Positions 1-8,713 of a stretch of 58,388 nucleotides of DNA are shown one piece after another. Numbering within the stretch: the first letter of the stretch is position 1; each line of letters begins with the position of its first letter. The notes under the pieces are model-generated. The model saw only the letters and a program-made list of their open reading frames with translations. It was not told the DNA's origin and made no database searches. Origin of the DNA: JACCYX01 sp964610045 (GTDB lineage: Bacteria; Chloroflexota; Chloroflexia; Thermomicrobiales; UBA6265); assembly GCA_964610045.1 (NCBI GenBank), contig CAZSUN010000015.1, forward strand, positions 1-58,388. Reading direction: 5' to 3'. The translations under genes and the position numbers were made by a program.

Positions 1-1358
1 GTGGTTTGGTCTTTGCCCTGGCGGATTTCAACGCGGCGGAAGCGCTTCTTGCCTGCGCGCAAGAGGACCGCATCGCGACCGGCAAGCAGGCCCGTGAAGG
101 GCACATCCACGTCGGATACACGCTCTTCGTCGACCGACAGACCACCCTGGGCGGCGAGACGCCTTGCCTCGCCGCGAGATTTCGCGAGTTCGGCGGCGAC
201 AAACGCATCGGCCACTGTGAATCCCGCATCGAGTGAACTTCCGTCTAGTGTTGTTGTAGGCAACGACGGATCGTTTGCAGTGGGTGCAGTGGTGGCGAAC
301 AGCGAACTGGCGGCATCACGCGCCTGGATGGCCTCGGATTCGCCATGGGCGAGCGCTGTTGCCTCGAAGGCAAGGACCTGCTTCGCCTTGCGCAGTGCCG
401 CGCCGGAGACGGAGGTGAGATCTGCAATCTCCTCCTCCAGCAGGAAGGTGAACTTGCGGAGGTACTCACCAACCATCGCGTCGTCAGTGTTGACCCAGTA
501 CTGGTAGTACTCGTACGGGGAAAACTGGTCGGGATCGAGCCAGACACGAAGGCCGGAGCCCGTTTTGCCCATTTTCTCCCCGGACGCCGTGGTGATCAGT
601 GGGGAGACGAGGGCAAACGCCTTGCCCTGATCGGCACGCCGGATCAAGTCGACCCCGCCAACGATGTTGCTCCACTGGTCAGAACCGCCCATCTGCAACA
701 GACAGCCCTCTGTTCGGAACAGGTGGAGGAAATCGTAGGCCTGCACGAGGCGGTAGTTGAACTCCACAAAGTTGAGACCGGTCGATTCGAGCCGGTTCTT
801 GTACGTCTCGGTGGCAAGCATCTCGTTGACCGAGAAGTGACGGCCAATGTCGCGCAGGAACGGAATGTACTGCAGATCGAGTAGCCAGTCGGCGTTGTTG
901 ACGCTGACCGCAGCCGGATTGTCACCGAACTGTCCGCCCCGGTAGTCGAGGTATTTCGCCAACTGCTTCTGGATGGCGTCCAGGTTGCGGTCGAGGTCCT
1001 CGAGGGTGATGACTTCGCGGGCGGAGGTGCGGCCGGTGGGATCGCCCACCATGGCCGTGCCGCCGCCACCGAGAGCGATCGGCCGGTGTCCCATCCGCTG
1101 GATCGTGGCCAGGAGCATGATGCTGACCATGTGACCGGCGTGCAGCGAGGTACCGGTGGGATCAAAGCCGATGTAGGCGGTAATCGGACCGTTGTCGAAG
1201 GCAGCACGCAGGCCGTCCTCGTCGCTGATGTCGTGGACGAAGCCGCGCTGTCGCAGATAGTCGACCGGATTCACGCCCTGCTGGCGGGCCACTTCCGGGG
1301 CACCGGGACGGACCGGGGTCGAATCGGTCACTGCTGCGGTGGCTAACTGCTCGCTCAC
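1..1358 (-). CDS. tyrS: Tyrosyl-tRNA synthetase, 3' end cut by window edge
   Basis: Charges tRNA-Tyr with tyrosine in the cytoplasm (class I synthetase). About 452 codons are visible. The HIGH-type motif appears as LHAGH near residue 65, followed by a glycine-rich GGGGTAMVGDPTGR segment; the KMSKS-type loop is GEKMGKT in the middle of the protein, just after QMGGSDQW. The C-terminal end carries an S4 RNA-binding segment (SRGEARRLAAQGGLSVD). The GTG start at 1358 is preceded by AGGA, and the reading frame upstream gives no better start. The protein is probably only a few codons short of complete at position 1. It lies 91 bp downstream of the LCP gene on the same strand, with a hairpin between them. 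Confidence 0.95.
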   Translation of the reverse strand, partial: MSEQLATAAVTDSTPVRPGAPEVARQQGVNPVDYLRQRGFVHDISDEDGLRAAFDNGPITAYIGFDPTGTSLHAGHMVSIMLLATIQRMGHRPIALGGGGTAMVGDPTGRTSAREVITLEDLDRNLDAIQKQLAKYLDYRGGQFGDNPAAVSVNNADWLLDLQYIPFLRDIGRHFSVNEMLATETYKNRLESTGLNFVEFNYRLVQAYDFLHLFRTEGCLLQMGGSDQWSNIVGGVDLIRRADQGKAFALVSPLITTASGEKMGKTGSGLRVWLDPDQFSPYEYYQYWVNTDDAMVGEYLRKFTFLLEEEIADLTSVSGAALRKAKQVLAFEATALAHGESEAIQARDAASSLFATTAPTANDPSLPTTTLDGSSLDAGFTVADAFVAAELAKSRGEARRLAAQGGLSVDEERVSDVDVPFTGLLAGRDAVLLRAGKKRFRRVEIRQGKDQT

Positions 1359-1385
1359 GTGGTGTTCCTGAACTCGTGACGAAAC

Positions 1386-1411
1386 GGGGCCCTGCCGAGT
1401 TGCAGGACCCC
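1386..1411 (-). terminator. Hairpin between the LCP gene and tyrS
   Basis: Read on the minus strand, a 10-bp stem (GGGGTCCTGC pairing with GCAGGGCCCC, one G-U pair) closes a 6-base loop and is followed by GTTTCGTC. It lies 39 bp after the LCP stop and 27 bp before the tyrS start. It may terminate the LCP transcript or act in the tyrS leader. The U-tract is weak and I see no T-box core motif. Confidence 0.45.
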
Positions 1412-1449
1412 ATCATTGTACGGGAATCTCGCGGCAATCGAACCCGGAA

Positions 1450-2337
1450 TCAGCCGCTCACGCCATCGAGCCAGTCCTGGACGTACTGCGGGAGGGTGGA
1501 CCAATCAGCCTCGTAGATCCATTGCCCATCGTCGCTCCAGCCAGCCCACAGCTCACTGTCGATGTTGGTGAAGACTAGATCTTCGCCGGTGAGATCCGGA
1601 AACATCGCCAGCAGCTGGGCCTGAATCGCGAGGGAGATGTCAGTACGAACGGCGCCAGCCATGGATGCGATCAGGGCTGGCAGCCGGGAGAGCATGCCGG
1701 GCTGCTGCAACCGGTCCATCAGCGCTTCCAGCACCAGGTGCTGCCGCATCACCCGTCCACCATCACCGTCGATGTTGCGCGAGCGGGTAAACACGAGGGC
1801 CTGATCGCCATTGAGACGGATGATCCCGGCCGGAAAGTTGACTTCGGGCCAGGTGGGGTCGACGAGTTCGTACGGGTTGTCGACCTCGATACCGCCGACC
1901 GCATTGATGATGCTCGGGAACCGATTCATGTCGGTCAGGGCGATGCCATCGACGGTCACGCCGAGATTGAGTTCGATGGTCTCGACCGTTTTCGCGGCAG
2001 CGTCATGCCAATCGAGATCGGGCGATTCGGCGAGCCCGATCTGGTAGGCGGCGTTGATCTTGCGCTGACCGTGGCCGGGGATGTCCACCCAAAGGTCGCG
2101 GGGAATCGAGAGCGTCCTCACCGTACCCGCCGTTTCGTCTACGCGGGAGAGCATGATGATATCGCTGCGCTGGTTCTCGTCTTCCTCGCGGGTGTCGAGC
2201 CCCATGACGAGGAAGGTCCAGGCCTGGCCCTCTCCGGCAGTTGCATCCAGCGCAGGCCACCAACCGGCAGCAAAGGCACCGAGACCGATGGCAGCGAAAC
2301 GGCGACGGGAAAGGGGGAGGCGATCGAGTGAGGTCAT
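1450..2337 (-). CDS. LytR-CpsA-Psr (LCP) family cell-wall polymer transferase
   Basis: LCP proteins move lipid-linked glycopolymers onto peptidoglycan outside the cell. The 295-residue product starts with SRRRFAAIGLGAFAAGW, a Tat-like or membrane-anchor signal, then the LCP domain. Visible hallmarks are RSDIIMLSRVD, the SIPRDLWVDIPG segment followed by KINAAY, and the conserved TRSRNIDGDGGRVMRQH, which together supply the arginine and aspartate residues that bind the pyrophosphate lipid. I chose the ATG at 2337 because AGGA lies 8 bases upstream and the signal sequence then begins near the N-terminus; the frame stays open 35 codons further. It is divergent from the thioredoxin-fold gene. Confidence 0.88.
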   Translation of the reverse strand: MTSLDRLPLSRRRFAAIGLGAFAAGWWPALDATAGEGQAWTFLVMGLDTREEDENQRSDIIMLSRVDETAGTVRTLSIPRDLWVDIPGHGQRKINAAYQIGLAESPDLDWHDAAAKTVETIELNLGVTVDGIALTDMNRFPSIINAVGGIEVDNPYELVDPTWPEVNFPAGIIRLNGDQALVFTRSRNIDGDGGRVMRQHLVLEALMDRLQQPGMLSRLPALIASMAGAVRTDISLAIQAQLLAMFPDLTGEDLVFTNIDSELWAGWSDDGQWIYEADWSTLPQYVQDWLDGVSG

Positions 2338-2488
2338 CGGAGTTGTCCTGATGGTTCGATGGAGCGCAGACGTCCTGGCAGGGTGAGGATACACCCTGGT
2401 TTCAAGGCGGGATCGTAACCAGGCTTTCGAGCCTTCGGGCAAGGCCGTGCCAATCGCCGGGTTTTGACCAGACTCGGATGGATTCCAC

Positions 2489-2497
2489 TGCTATACT
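2489..2497 (+). promoter_or_regulatory. Extended -10 promoter for the thioredoxin-fold gene
   Basis: TGCTATACT is a TGN plus TATACT extended -10 box, 41 bases before the ATG at 2539. A TTGACC at 2464-2469 is 22 bases upstream, too far for a normal -35, which suits an extended -10 promoter that needs no good -35. Confidence 0.5.
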
Positions 2498-2538
2498 TTA
2501 GGAAGTATTGGAGTGAACGGCAGTTGAAGGATCAGGCA

Positions 2539-3120
2539 ATGCAGGCGGCACGCGATATCGAGACGAAGGCGATCGACTGGCGGCACGATCGTGCCGGGGC
2601 ATTCCGCGAAGCCCGCGCCGCACGCATGCCTATCCTGATCGACGTCTACCAGGACGATTGCGGCGGCTGCGTAAAGCTCGATGAGGTCACGTTTCGCGAT
2701 CCGGAGGTCGTCAACGCCGTGAAGGCCAGGTTCATTCCGGTGAAGGTCCACCTGATGCGGGACCGCGAGTTCACCCGCGAGCAGCAGGTCTGGTGGACGC
2801 CGACCCTGATGATTGCGGATCACAGCGGGCGCGTGCGCTATACGTCCGTGAACTTCCTGCCGCCAGCAGAAACCCTGGATGTGCTGGATGTTGGTGAAGG
2901 GCTGGCGGCAATGCGATGGATGAGCTACGAGGCGGCGATCCTCTTGTTCCGAAACGTGGAAACTCGCCGCCCCGACGGCCCAATGACGGCCGAAGCGATG
3001 TACTGGCGGGGGATGGCGGAATACTTTCGGGACGGCAAGAACGGTGCGTCGTCGCGGGCAGTCTGGAATCAGATCAGGGAGCGATTCCCGGATTCGATCT
3101 GGGCGAAGCGGCAGCCGTAG
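2539..3120 (+). CDS. Thioredoxin-fold protein (CGGC active site)
   Basis: Predicted 193-residue cytoplasmic protein. The N-terminal two thirds resemble the DUF255/thioredoxin-7 group: a strand ILIDVYQ leads to a CGGC redox motif, then a TFRDPEVV helix, and a cis-proline WWTPTLMI strand near residue 95. The remainder is helical and resembles a short repeat segment (AMYWRGMAEYFRDGK). It probably acts as a thiol-disulfide protein or a thioredoxin-like chaperone; its partner is unknown. ATG 2539 was chosen because AAGGA lies 9 bases upstream and the -10 box at 2492 would exclude the earlier ATG at 2464. Confidence 0.75.
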   Translation: MQAARDIETKAIDWRHDRAGAFREARAARMPILIDVYQDDCGGCVKLDEVTFRDPEVVNAVKARFIPVKVHLMRDREFTREQQVWWTPTLMIADHSGRVRYTSVNFLPPAETLDVLDVGEGLAAMRWMSYEAAILLFRNVETRRPDGPMTAEAMYWRGMAEYFRDGKNGASSRAVWNQIRERFPDSIWAKRQP

Positions 3121-3420
3121 GATGGTTCGGGACCAGGACACGCGATCGGCAACCCGATCAACGCTCCACCATGCGCCCTACGGCTATTGTCGCAAAGGTT
3201 GATACAGAGATCGTTTGCCGTTAGCGGGCGGAACACGCGATCCGCAGCCGTCCTGAGCGAGCGTCCGAAGCGCCAATCTTTTCGAGATACGCACCAAACC
3301 GGCAGGGAACCTACCCGAAGTTCGGAATACTCCCATCCTGTCGAAAGCGCCACGAGCGCGGCGGCTGCGGTGGTCGGCGGGAACGCCGCTTCCGGAGGCA
3401 GGAAGCCGCCCTATTGCAGG
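3121..3420. other. Non-coding gap between convergent genes
   Basis: Separates the thioredoxin-fold gene from the converging merR gene. I see no gene. It holds one copy of a 92-bp dispersed repeat at 3204-3295; the rest is unremarkable. Confidence 0.6.
3204..3295 (+). repeat. Dispersed 92-bp repeat, copy 1
   Basis: Matches 48113-48204 in the same orientation, roughly three quarters identical with small gaps. Shared blocks are CGTTTGC, CACGCGATCCGCAGCC, CGAGCGTCCG, AGCGCCAA and CGAGATACG. The GCGGA...TCCGC part can fold as a short hairpin. Both copies lie in intergenic DNA. It is too short to encode anything and may be a REP-like or MITE-like element. Confidence 0.7.
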
Positions 3421-4194
3421 TCAGCTCGATCCGGCGCGGTCGGCGTTGGCGAGGATAGCGTCCCTCATGTAGGCGGCGAGGCCCTGGGCGGCGGCATCGA
3501 TGCTGGCAGTGAACCGCGGGTCGGACACATACATGGCGGCGAGTGCAGCGTGGATGTCGTGGCCACAGTCGTAATACGCCTGCGTGATGTGCTGCCGGTG
3601 CATTTCCGCAAAATCCATCGCTTCCCGGCTCGTGGCAGGCACGCCTGAATTCATCAGGTGGACGAATCGTCCCGTGATCTCGTCCGATTCGGCCCTGATC
3701 CGGAGCCAGTCATCGGCGGTGTAGGCAGAGGTCCGCCGGCGTGATTGCCGCCAGGCATCGGTATCTCCCCAGCGAGTGCGCGCCTCGTCATCGTGTTGAT
3801 CGGGGTCGAAAGCGCCAAAGACTTCGAGCTTCTGCCCGGCTGTCAGGTTGTGTCCTTTCATGAGAGCCTCCGTTTCACGATCGATCGCGTCCATCAAGGT
3901 GCGCAGGCGGTCGATTCGCTCCTGCAGGAGGGCACGTTGCCGCCGCAGGTGCGAACCCGGATCGACATCCTGCGCATCGAGCAGTTGTGCGATGTCGACG
4001 AGTGGGAAATCGAGTTCACGGTAGTACAGGATTCGCGTCAGGCGATCGATACCGGCATCGTCATAGAGCCGGTATCCAGCATCACTGCGACCGGACGGGA
4101 CCAGCAGCCCGATCTCCTCGTAGTGGTGAAGTGTCCGCACGGTCGTGCCAGCCAGCCGTGCAACCGCACCGACAGTCAATCCCGTTTCCCGCAT
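3421..4194 (-). CDS. MerR-family regulator with TipAL-like C-terminal domain
   Basis: Predicted 257-residue activator/repressor. Residues 1-70 form the MerR winged helix-turn-helix (LTVGAVARLAGTTVRTLHHY, then GLLVPSGRSDAGYRLY), followed by a long coiled-coil dimerisation helix (HLRRQRALLQERIDRLRTL). The C-terminal half contains FGAFDPDQHDDEARTRWGDT, the type of sequence found in TipAS drug-sensing domains, which bind thiopeptides and other hydrophobic compounds. The ATG at 4194 follows GAGGAG. Its promoter is the operator at 4238-4268, so it is very likely autoregulated; no other target gene is visible here. Confidence 0.88.
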   Translation of the reverse strand: MRETGLTVGAVARLAGTTVRTLHHYEEIGLLVPSGRSDAGYRLYDDAGIDRLTRILYYRELDFPLVDIAQLLDAQDVDPGSHLRRQRALLQERIDRLRTLMDAIDRETEALMKGHNLTAGQKLEVFGAFDPDQHDDEARTRWGDTDAWRQSRRRTSAYTADDWLRIRAESDEITGRFVHLMNSGVPATSREAMDFAEMHRQHITQAYYDCGHDIHAALAAMYVSDPRFTASIDAAAQGLAAYMRDAILANADRAGSS

Positions 4195-4237
4195 GCCCGC
4201 TCTCCTCGCGACATGGCACATCCCCGTCACCAGGAGG

Positions 4238-4268
4238 AGACTACTCCCTCACGCTACGGGAGGGTCAA
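4238..4268 (-). promoter_or_regulatory. MerR-type promoter/operator of the merR gene
   Basis: On the minus strand TTGACC (4268-4263) and TAGTCT (4243-4238) are separated by exactly 19 bp. The spacer is a dyad, CTCCC...GGGAG on either side of nine bases. A long 19-bp spacer occupied by a dyad is the diagnostic layout of MerR-family promoters, where the activator untwists DNA to realign the -35 and -10. Transcription would start near 4231, 37 bases before the ATG. The operator overlaps the 3' end of the upstream DinB-like gene. Confidence 0.85.
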
Positions 4269-4796
4269 GCCGGGGCAGGACTCGAGATCGACGAGCGCCG
4301 ATATTGCCTGCTGGCGGGAACGGTAGAGCGCTGGCAGGAAGTCGCCGGCAAACCCCATGACCGTTGCGTCACCGCCGATTCCGGCGAGGTCCGAGAACTG
4401 GCGGTGCAGGGTTGGTTCGTCGAGGTCCTTGAGGGTAGCGATGAGACGAGCGTGGGTCAGGGACCGGTTCCGGGTTGCCCGCCGGACGGATTGACCGGTG
4501 GTGAGGCGGTGGATTGCCGCATCGAAGGCGGCCACCGGATCAGCATCGAACGATCTACTGGGAAGTTGCAGGGTTTCCTCCGGGCGTGTTCCGTTTCGAA
4601 GGACCTCGGTCATGATGTTTTCCCAGGCCGTGACATTGGCGACGTGGTCCTTGGCGGTCCAGCCACGGTCGTCTGCGGGGGACAACCACAGATCGTCGGT
4701 GAGCCGCTGGACAACTGCGTCATATGCGACCCAGCCGGCATGGACGGCCTCGAACAACTCGGTGCGATTCCAGGATGAGGGATTGCCGGCCACCAC
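4254..4796 (-). CDS. DinB-like / ClbS-like four-helix protein
   Basis: Predicted 180-residue cytoplasmic protein. The segment DRGWTAKDHVANVTAWE near residue 45 is typical of the DinB/mycothiol-dependent maleylpyruvate isomerase fold, where the histidine helps bind a metal, and the layout resembles ClbS/DfsB-like members. Other metal ligands are not obvious. The GTG start at 4796 has only a weak ribosome binding site, so the start is uncertain. The gene precedes merR by 59 bp on the same strand, but merR has its own promoter. Function unknown. Confidence 0.55.
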   Translation of the reverse strand: MVAGNPSSWNRTELFEAVHAGWVAYDAVVQRLTDDLWLSPADDRGWTAKDHVANVTAWENIMTEVLRNGTRPEETLQLPSRSFDADPVAAFDAAIHRLTTGQSVRRATRNRSLTHARLIATLKDLDEPTLHRQFSDLAGIGGDATVMGFAGDFLPALYRSRQQAISALVDLESCPGLTLP

Positions 4797-4965
4797 ACGT
4801 CACCATCCACACGCTTGTTCGGGAAAACACGCTCCGGGCCCCGGTGCCTACGCCATCATAGGACAGTCGTCGCCACATTCCAGCGACGCCACCAGACGAC
4901 ACGATGGCGACAACCACATTTCCCGCCAGCCCAGGCTGGTCATTACTCCCGCGTACCGATCGACG

Positions 4966-5271
4966 CTAGATTCCAAGTTGGCGAAGGAGCCAGATGGTGC
5001 CGATGCCGGTGAGCATCGAGAGCAGCAGGTTGTTGGACAGGCGCATCACGATGGCGGTGGCGGTGACCGCGCAGACGCCGGGCACACCCTCCTCAACCAT
5101 GGCAGGGGCAACCAGGGAGATCAGGACGGCGCCCGGCAGATAGGCCAGTCCGGCTTCGATCCGTGGCGAGATCGTGACCCTGCCCATCAGCCAGTAGCCG
5201 CCCGCGCGGCAGGCATAGGTCACCAGTGCCATCAGCACGATTGCGATCAGCGCACCCGAATGGATCGTCAC
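4966..5271 (-). CDS. azlD: AzlD-family branched-chain amino acid exporter small subunit
   Basis: Predicted 101-residue membrane protein with about four hydrophobic helices (ALIAIVLMALVTYACRAG, YLPGAVLISLVAPAMV and a hydrophobic C-terminus). AzlD partners AzlC in exporting branched-chain amino acids or analogues. The GTG start at 5271 overlaps the azlC stop as GTGA, a sign of translational coupling. The length is normal for the family. The frame is open further upstream but that part overlaps azlC and is not hydrophobic. Confidence 0.85.
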   Translation of the reverse strand: MTIHSGALIAIVLMALVTYACRAGGYWLMGRVTISPRIEAGLAYLPGAVLISLVAPAMVEEGVPGVCAVTATAIVMRLSNNLLLSMLTGIGTIWLLRQLGI

Positions 5272-6023
5272 GGAGCACCATCGTGGCTGGCATCCGGAAG
5301 CTTCGCTGGCGAGCCGAACAGGAATCCGGTCGCGAAGCCAACGATGCCGCCGACCAGCACGTACCAGGTTCCGGGCAGGAAGGCGTTCGCGACGAGTGCC
5401 GCTGCTCCGGCCGCTCCCCACGGGACGAGATCGAAACGGCTGCGGTAGCCACTGAACAGCGTGGCGGCAAAGATGGCCGTGAAGGCGAAGTCCAGACCGA
5501 CGGCAGCAGGATCGCCGACCCCGCCGCCCAGCACGTGGCCGACGACGATAGCGGGCAGCCAGCTGAGCCCAACAAAGAGATTGGTGCCGAGGAAGAACCC
5601 GATGTCCTGCTCACCGCCACGCCGGGCGTTCATCGCGATCGACCATCCTTCGTCGGCCATGATGTGTAGCATCGGGTAGACCTTGCGATCGGGCATCGCC
5701 TGGAGCCAGGGGCGGGCGGCGGCTCCGAGCAGGATGAGCCGCAGGTTGATCAGGAGGGTGGTCATCACGATCGAGAACAGGGGCAGCGGGTATGACCAGC
5801 TTTCGAGGGTGGCCGTTTGCGCCGCCCCGGCGAAGACGAGCACATTCATGAGGATGTTTTCGAGCGGGCTCAACCCGACCTGGCGCGCCAGCAGACCGAA
5901 GACGACGCCATAGACGGCGACCCCGATCCCCATCGGCACGGCTGCCTTCATCCCGCGCCGGACGCCAGTGACCGTGAACACTGCCCACGATTCACCTGGC
6001 TTCTCCTGAACCGTTTCCGCCAC
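5268..6023 (-). CDS. azlC: AzlC-family branched-chain amino acid exporter large subunit
   Basis: Predicted 251-residue integral membrane protein with six or seven hydrophobic helices. The family-type segments are GMKAAVPMGIGVAVYGVVFG, MNVLVFAGAAQTATLE and LLINLRLILLGAAARPWL. AzlC forms the transport core with AzlD, encoded immediately downstream with a 4-bp overlap. The start at 6023 is GTG with a GAGCGG-like site upstream. The gene is divergent from proS, 144 bp away. Confidence 0.9.
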   Translation of the reverse strand: MAETVQEKPGESWAVFTVTGVRRGMKAAVPMGIGVAVYGVVFGLLARQVGLSPLENILMNVLVFAGAAQTATLESWSYPLPLFSIVMTTLLINLRLILLGAAARPWLQAMPDRKVYPMLHIMADEGWSIAMNARRGGEQDIGFFLGTNLFVGLSWLPAIVVGHVLGGGVGDPAAVGLDFAFTAIFAATLFSGYRSRFDLVPWGAAGAAALVANAFLPGTWYVLVGGIVGFATGFLFGSPAKLPDASHDGAP

Positions 6024-6167
6024 CCGCTCGCGTCCCCGTCATGCGCCAACATGCCCCCGGCATTGTGGCACACCCACCGGCACCAATCGCGTACCCTTGT
6101 GCGGGGCAAATCCGGCGCCACGATGGCCGGTCCGAATCACCGAATCCGACGGAAGGCAACGACTCAC

Positions 6168-7886
6168 ATGCGGATGGCTCACCTCTTCGGCCGCACCCTG
6201 CGCGAAGCACCGGCAGATGTCGAAATCCCCAGCCACCAACTCATGGTGCGAGCCGCGATGGTGCGGCCACTCGGCACCGGCATCTACAGCCTGCTGCCAC
6301 TCGGCTACCGCGTCATTCGCAAGGTCGAATGCATCATCCGCGAGGAGATGGACGCGATCGGTGGCCAGGAAATGCTGATGCCGTTCGTGCATCCGGCAGA
6401 CGTCTGGCGGCGATCCGGGCGCTACGACGCGATCGGTCCAGAAATGGCCCGGTTCCGCGACCGGGGCGAGCGTGACATGGTGCTGGCGATGACACACGAG
6501 GAGGTCGTGGCCGACCTCTCCGCCACCGAGATCAACAGCTACCGGCAGTTGCCGCAGATCATCTACCACCTGCAATCGAAGTTCCGCGACGAACCGCGCG
6601 CGCGCGGCGGTCTCATCCGCGTCCGCGAGTTCACGATGAAGGACTCCTACTCGCTGGACGCCGACGAGGCCGGTCTCGACCACTCGTACGACCTGCACGC
6701 CATCGCCTACCACCGGATTTTCACCAGGCTGGGGCTCGACTTCATCAAGGTCGGGGCCGATGTCGGCATGATGGGCGGTTCGCTGTCGGAAGAGTTCATG
6801 GCGTTCTCACCAAATGGCGAGGACACGATCCTGATCGACCCGGAGAGCGACTACGCCGCCAACCGGGAAGTGGCGACATTCCAGCGCGCGGCATCCAGGA
6901 CCGAGGAACTGCTGCCGGTCGAGGAAATCGCGACACCGAATACGACCACCATCCAGTCCCTGGCAGATTATCTGGGGATACCGCTGGCACGAACCGCCAA
7001 GGCGGTGTTCTTCACCGGCCAGTCGGGCAGGTTCATCTTCGCCGTGATCCGGGGCGACCTCGACATCAACGAAACCAAGCTCCGGCAGGTCGTCCAGGAG
7101 GGCGATCTCGTACCGGCGACGGTCGAGGAGATCAGGGCGATCGGCGCCGAGCCGGGATATGGCTCGCCGGTCGGGGTTCGCGAATGTGTCGTCGTCATCG
7201 ACGAGAGCGTCCGTGACTCCCCCAACCTGGTGGCGGGCGCCAACCGGGTTGGGTACCACCTGCGCAACGTGAACTACCCGCGTGACTTCGCAGCTGACCA
7301 CGTTGCCGACATCGCCGCGGCAGCGGAGGGATTCCTCAGCCCGGTGACGGGTGCGCCGATGGTCGCCCGCCGGGCGATCGAGGTTGGCAACATCTTCAAG
7401 CTGGGTACCCGCTATTCACAGACGATGGGTGTGAGCTATCTCGACGAAACGGGAGCATCGCATCCGGTGGTGATGGGATCGTACGGTATTGGCTCCGGCC
7501 GGGCGGCTGCCACCGTCGTCGAGCAGAATTATGACGAGCGCGGCATCCGCTGGCCGATCTCGATCGCGCCGTTCCACGTCTCGCTGCTCTCACTCGGCAC
7601 GGACAGTGCAGTCATTGAGGCGACGGACGCGCTCTACCGTGACCTGACGGCGGCCGGGATCGAGGTGCTCTACGACGACCGGGCGGAACGGCCCGGCGTG
7701 AAGTTTGCCGACTCCGACCTGATCGGCAACCCGATCAGGTTGTCGGTGAGCACGCGCACGCTGGCACAGGGACAGGCGGAGATTCGCCTCCGGTCCGAAT
7801 CCGAGTCGCGGTTCATCGAACTCGGCAGCGTCACCGATGAGGTATTGACCATCGTGACACTGCAGTTGGCCGCGCTCCAGCCGTAA
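6168..7886 (+). CDS. proS: Prolyl-tRNA synthetase
   Basis: Charges tRNA-Pro. The 572-residue product is the bacterial-type ProRS with the editing insertion. Class II motifs are visible: motif 1 around GYRVIRKVECIIREEMDAIGG, motif 2 with RVREFTMKDSYSLDAD, and motif 3 at the VMGSYGIGSGRAAATVVEQ region. Between motifs 2 and 3 lies the YbaK-like editing domain (LGIPLARTAKAVFF, then GDLDINETKLRQV), which clears Ala-tRNA-Pro. The anticodon-binding domain is C-terminal. ATG 6168 follows GGAAGG and starts exactly at the normal N-terminus; the frame is open 117 codons further but that part is unlike ProRS. Confidence 0.96.
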   Translation: MRMAHLFGRTLREAPADVEIPSHQLMVRAAMVRPLGTGIYSLLPLGYRVIRKVECIIREEMDAIGGQEMLMPFVHPADVWRRSGRYDAIGPEMARFRDRGERDMVLAMTHEEVVADLSATEINSYRQLPQIIYHLQSKFRDEPRARGGLIRVREFTMKDSYSLDADEAGLDHSYDLHAIAYHRIFTRLGLDFIKVGADVGMMGGSLSEEFMAFSPNGEDTILIDPESDYAANREVATFQRAASRTEELLPVEEIATPNTTTIQSLADYLGIPLARTAKAVFFTGQSGRFIFAVIRGDLDINETKLRQVVQEGDLVPATVEEIRAIGAEPGYGSPVGVRECVVVIDESVRDSPNLVAGANRVGYHLRNVNYPRDFAADHVADIAAAAEGFLSPVTGAPMVARRAIEVGNIFKLGTRYSQTMGVSYLDETGASHPVVMGSYGIGSGRAAATVVEQNYDERGIRWPISIAPFHVSLLSLGTDSAVIEATDALYRDLTAAGIEVLYDDRAERPGVKFADSDLIGNPIRLSVSTRTLAQGQAEIRLRSESESRFIELGSVTDEVLTIVTLQLAALQP

Positions 7887-7897
7887 TTGGCCGCATT

Positions 7898-7922
7898 GCC
7901 GGTCTGCGCCGGTTGGACCGGC
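7898..7922 (+). terminator. Hairpin after proS
   Basis: GCCGGTC pairs perfectly with GACCGGC across an 11-base loop, 12 bases after the proS stop. No U-tract follows, so intrinsic termination is only possible, not clear. Confidence 0.3.
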
Positions 7923-8029
7923 ACAGGATCCTGCTGCGACAATACCGCGCAATTGCCGCGGGGAGATTGTTCCCGCCCCTACCGGTCAACGAGCCCCGCG
8001 CTCCCCGGCTCATGAATGGTGGTCATGCG

Positions 8030-8653
8030 ATGTCGAATGTTCTGGTTGGCCGGCGGGCAGTTTCCGCCCGGCAGTTGACGGTCGGTTCGGCCGCTTCGTT
8101 CCCGGTGAAGTCCGGCGACCTGGTCCAGATCATCGCCCTTGCCGGCAAGCAGGTGGCGTCGTTCGTGGCAGTCGGCGCCGATGGCCGGCTTTCGCCGTCC
8201 ACGACGATTACCAGCAATGGGTCGGTCGTGCTCAAGCTCGGCGACAAGCTGTACTCGCAGCACCGGACACCCATGTTCGAGTTGGTCGAGGACTCGGTGC
8301 TCCGGCACGACCTGCTGACGTCACCGCTTCCGGTCAATGCCGACACCGACACGAAAACATCGATCAAGCAGTCGACAGCGACGGCGCTCGCCGAGGCCGC
8401 GACCGAGGCCGGGGTCGATCCCGCCGACGCGATGGACCCGATCAACTTCTTCAAGAACGTGGTGATCAAGCAGCGCGGCGAACTCGAGGTCAAGGACTCG
8501 TTTGCCGAGCGCAACGACGCGGTGGTGCTGCGTGCGCTGTCCGACTGCACGGTCGTGGTTGCCAACGCCTACCCGGAGAAGAAGGCCGGTGTCGGTCTCA
8601 ACCCGACCACCAAGGGCCGACCCGCGCACATCCTGGTGAGGGTGTTTTCCTGA
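8030..8653 (+). CDS. DUF1989 (urea-carboxylase-associated) family protein
   Basis: Predicted 207-residue cytoplasmic protein. It matches the DUF1989 layout: a SGDLVQIIALAGKQVASFVAV strand pair, then LSPSTTITSNG, a YSQHRTPMFELVEDSV segment, DPINFFKNVVI, and a closing DAVVLRALSDCTVVVAN. Family members sit beside urea carboxylase or amino-acid catabolic genes and have been linked to urea amidolyase accessory roles, but no such genes are nearby, so the substrate is open. The usual cysteine motif near the C-terminus is present only as the single SDC. ATG 8030 was preferred; an in-frame ATG at 8012 is an alternative. Confidence 0.72.
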   Translation: MSNVLVGRRAVSARQLTVGSAASFPVKSGDLVQIIALAGKQVASFVAVGADGRLSPSTTITSNGSVVLKLGDKLYSQHRTPMFELVEDSVLRHDLLTSPLPVNADTDTKTSIKQSTATALAEAATEAGVDPADAMDPINFFKNVVIKQRGELEVKDSFAERNDAVVLRALSDCTVVVANAYPEKKAGVGLNPTTKGRPAHILVRVFS

Positions 8654-8713
8654 ACCGCCGCGAGTGTTCGGCAATTTGCAGCCATCGGGCGTCGCAGACG
8701 GGAGTTCCGGGCG

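Noticed and set aside
1420..1450. GGTTCGATT-like sequence that might be a tRNA T-arm
   Set aside because: No acceptor, D or anticodon arms can be formed around it.
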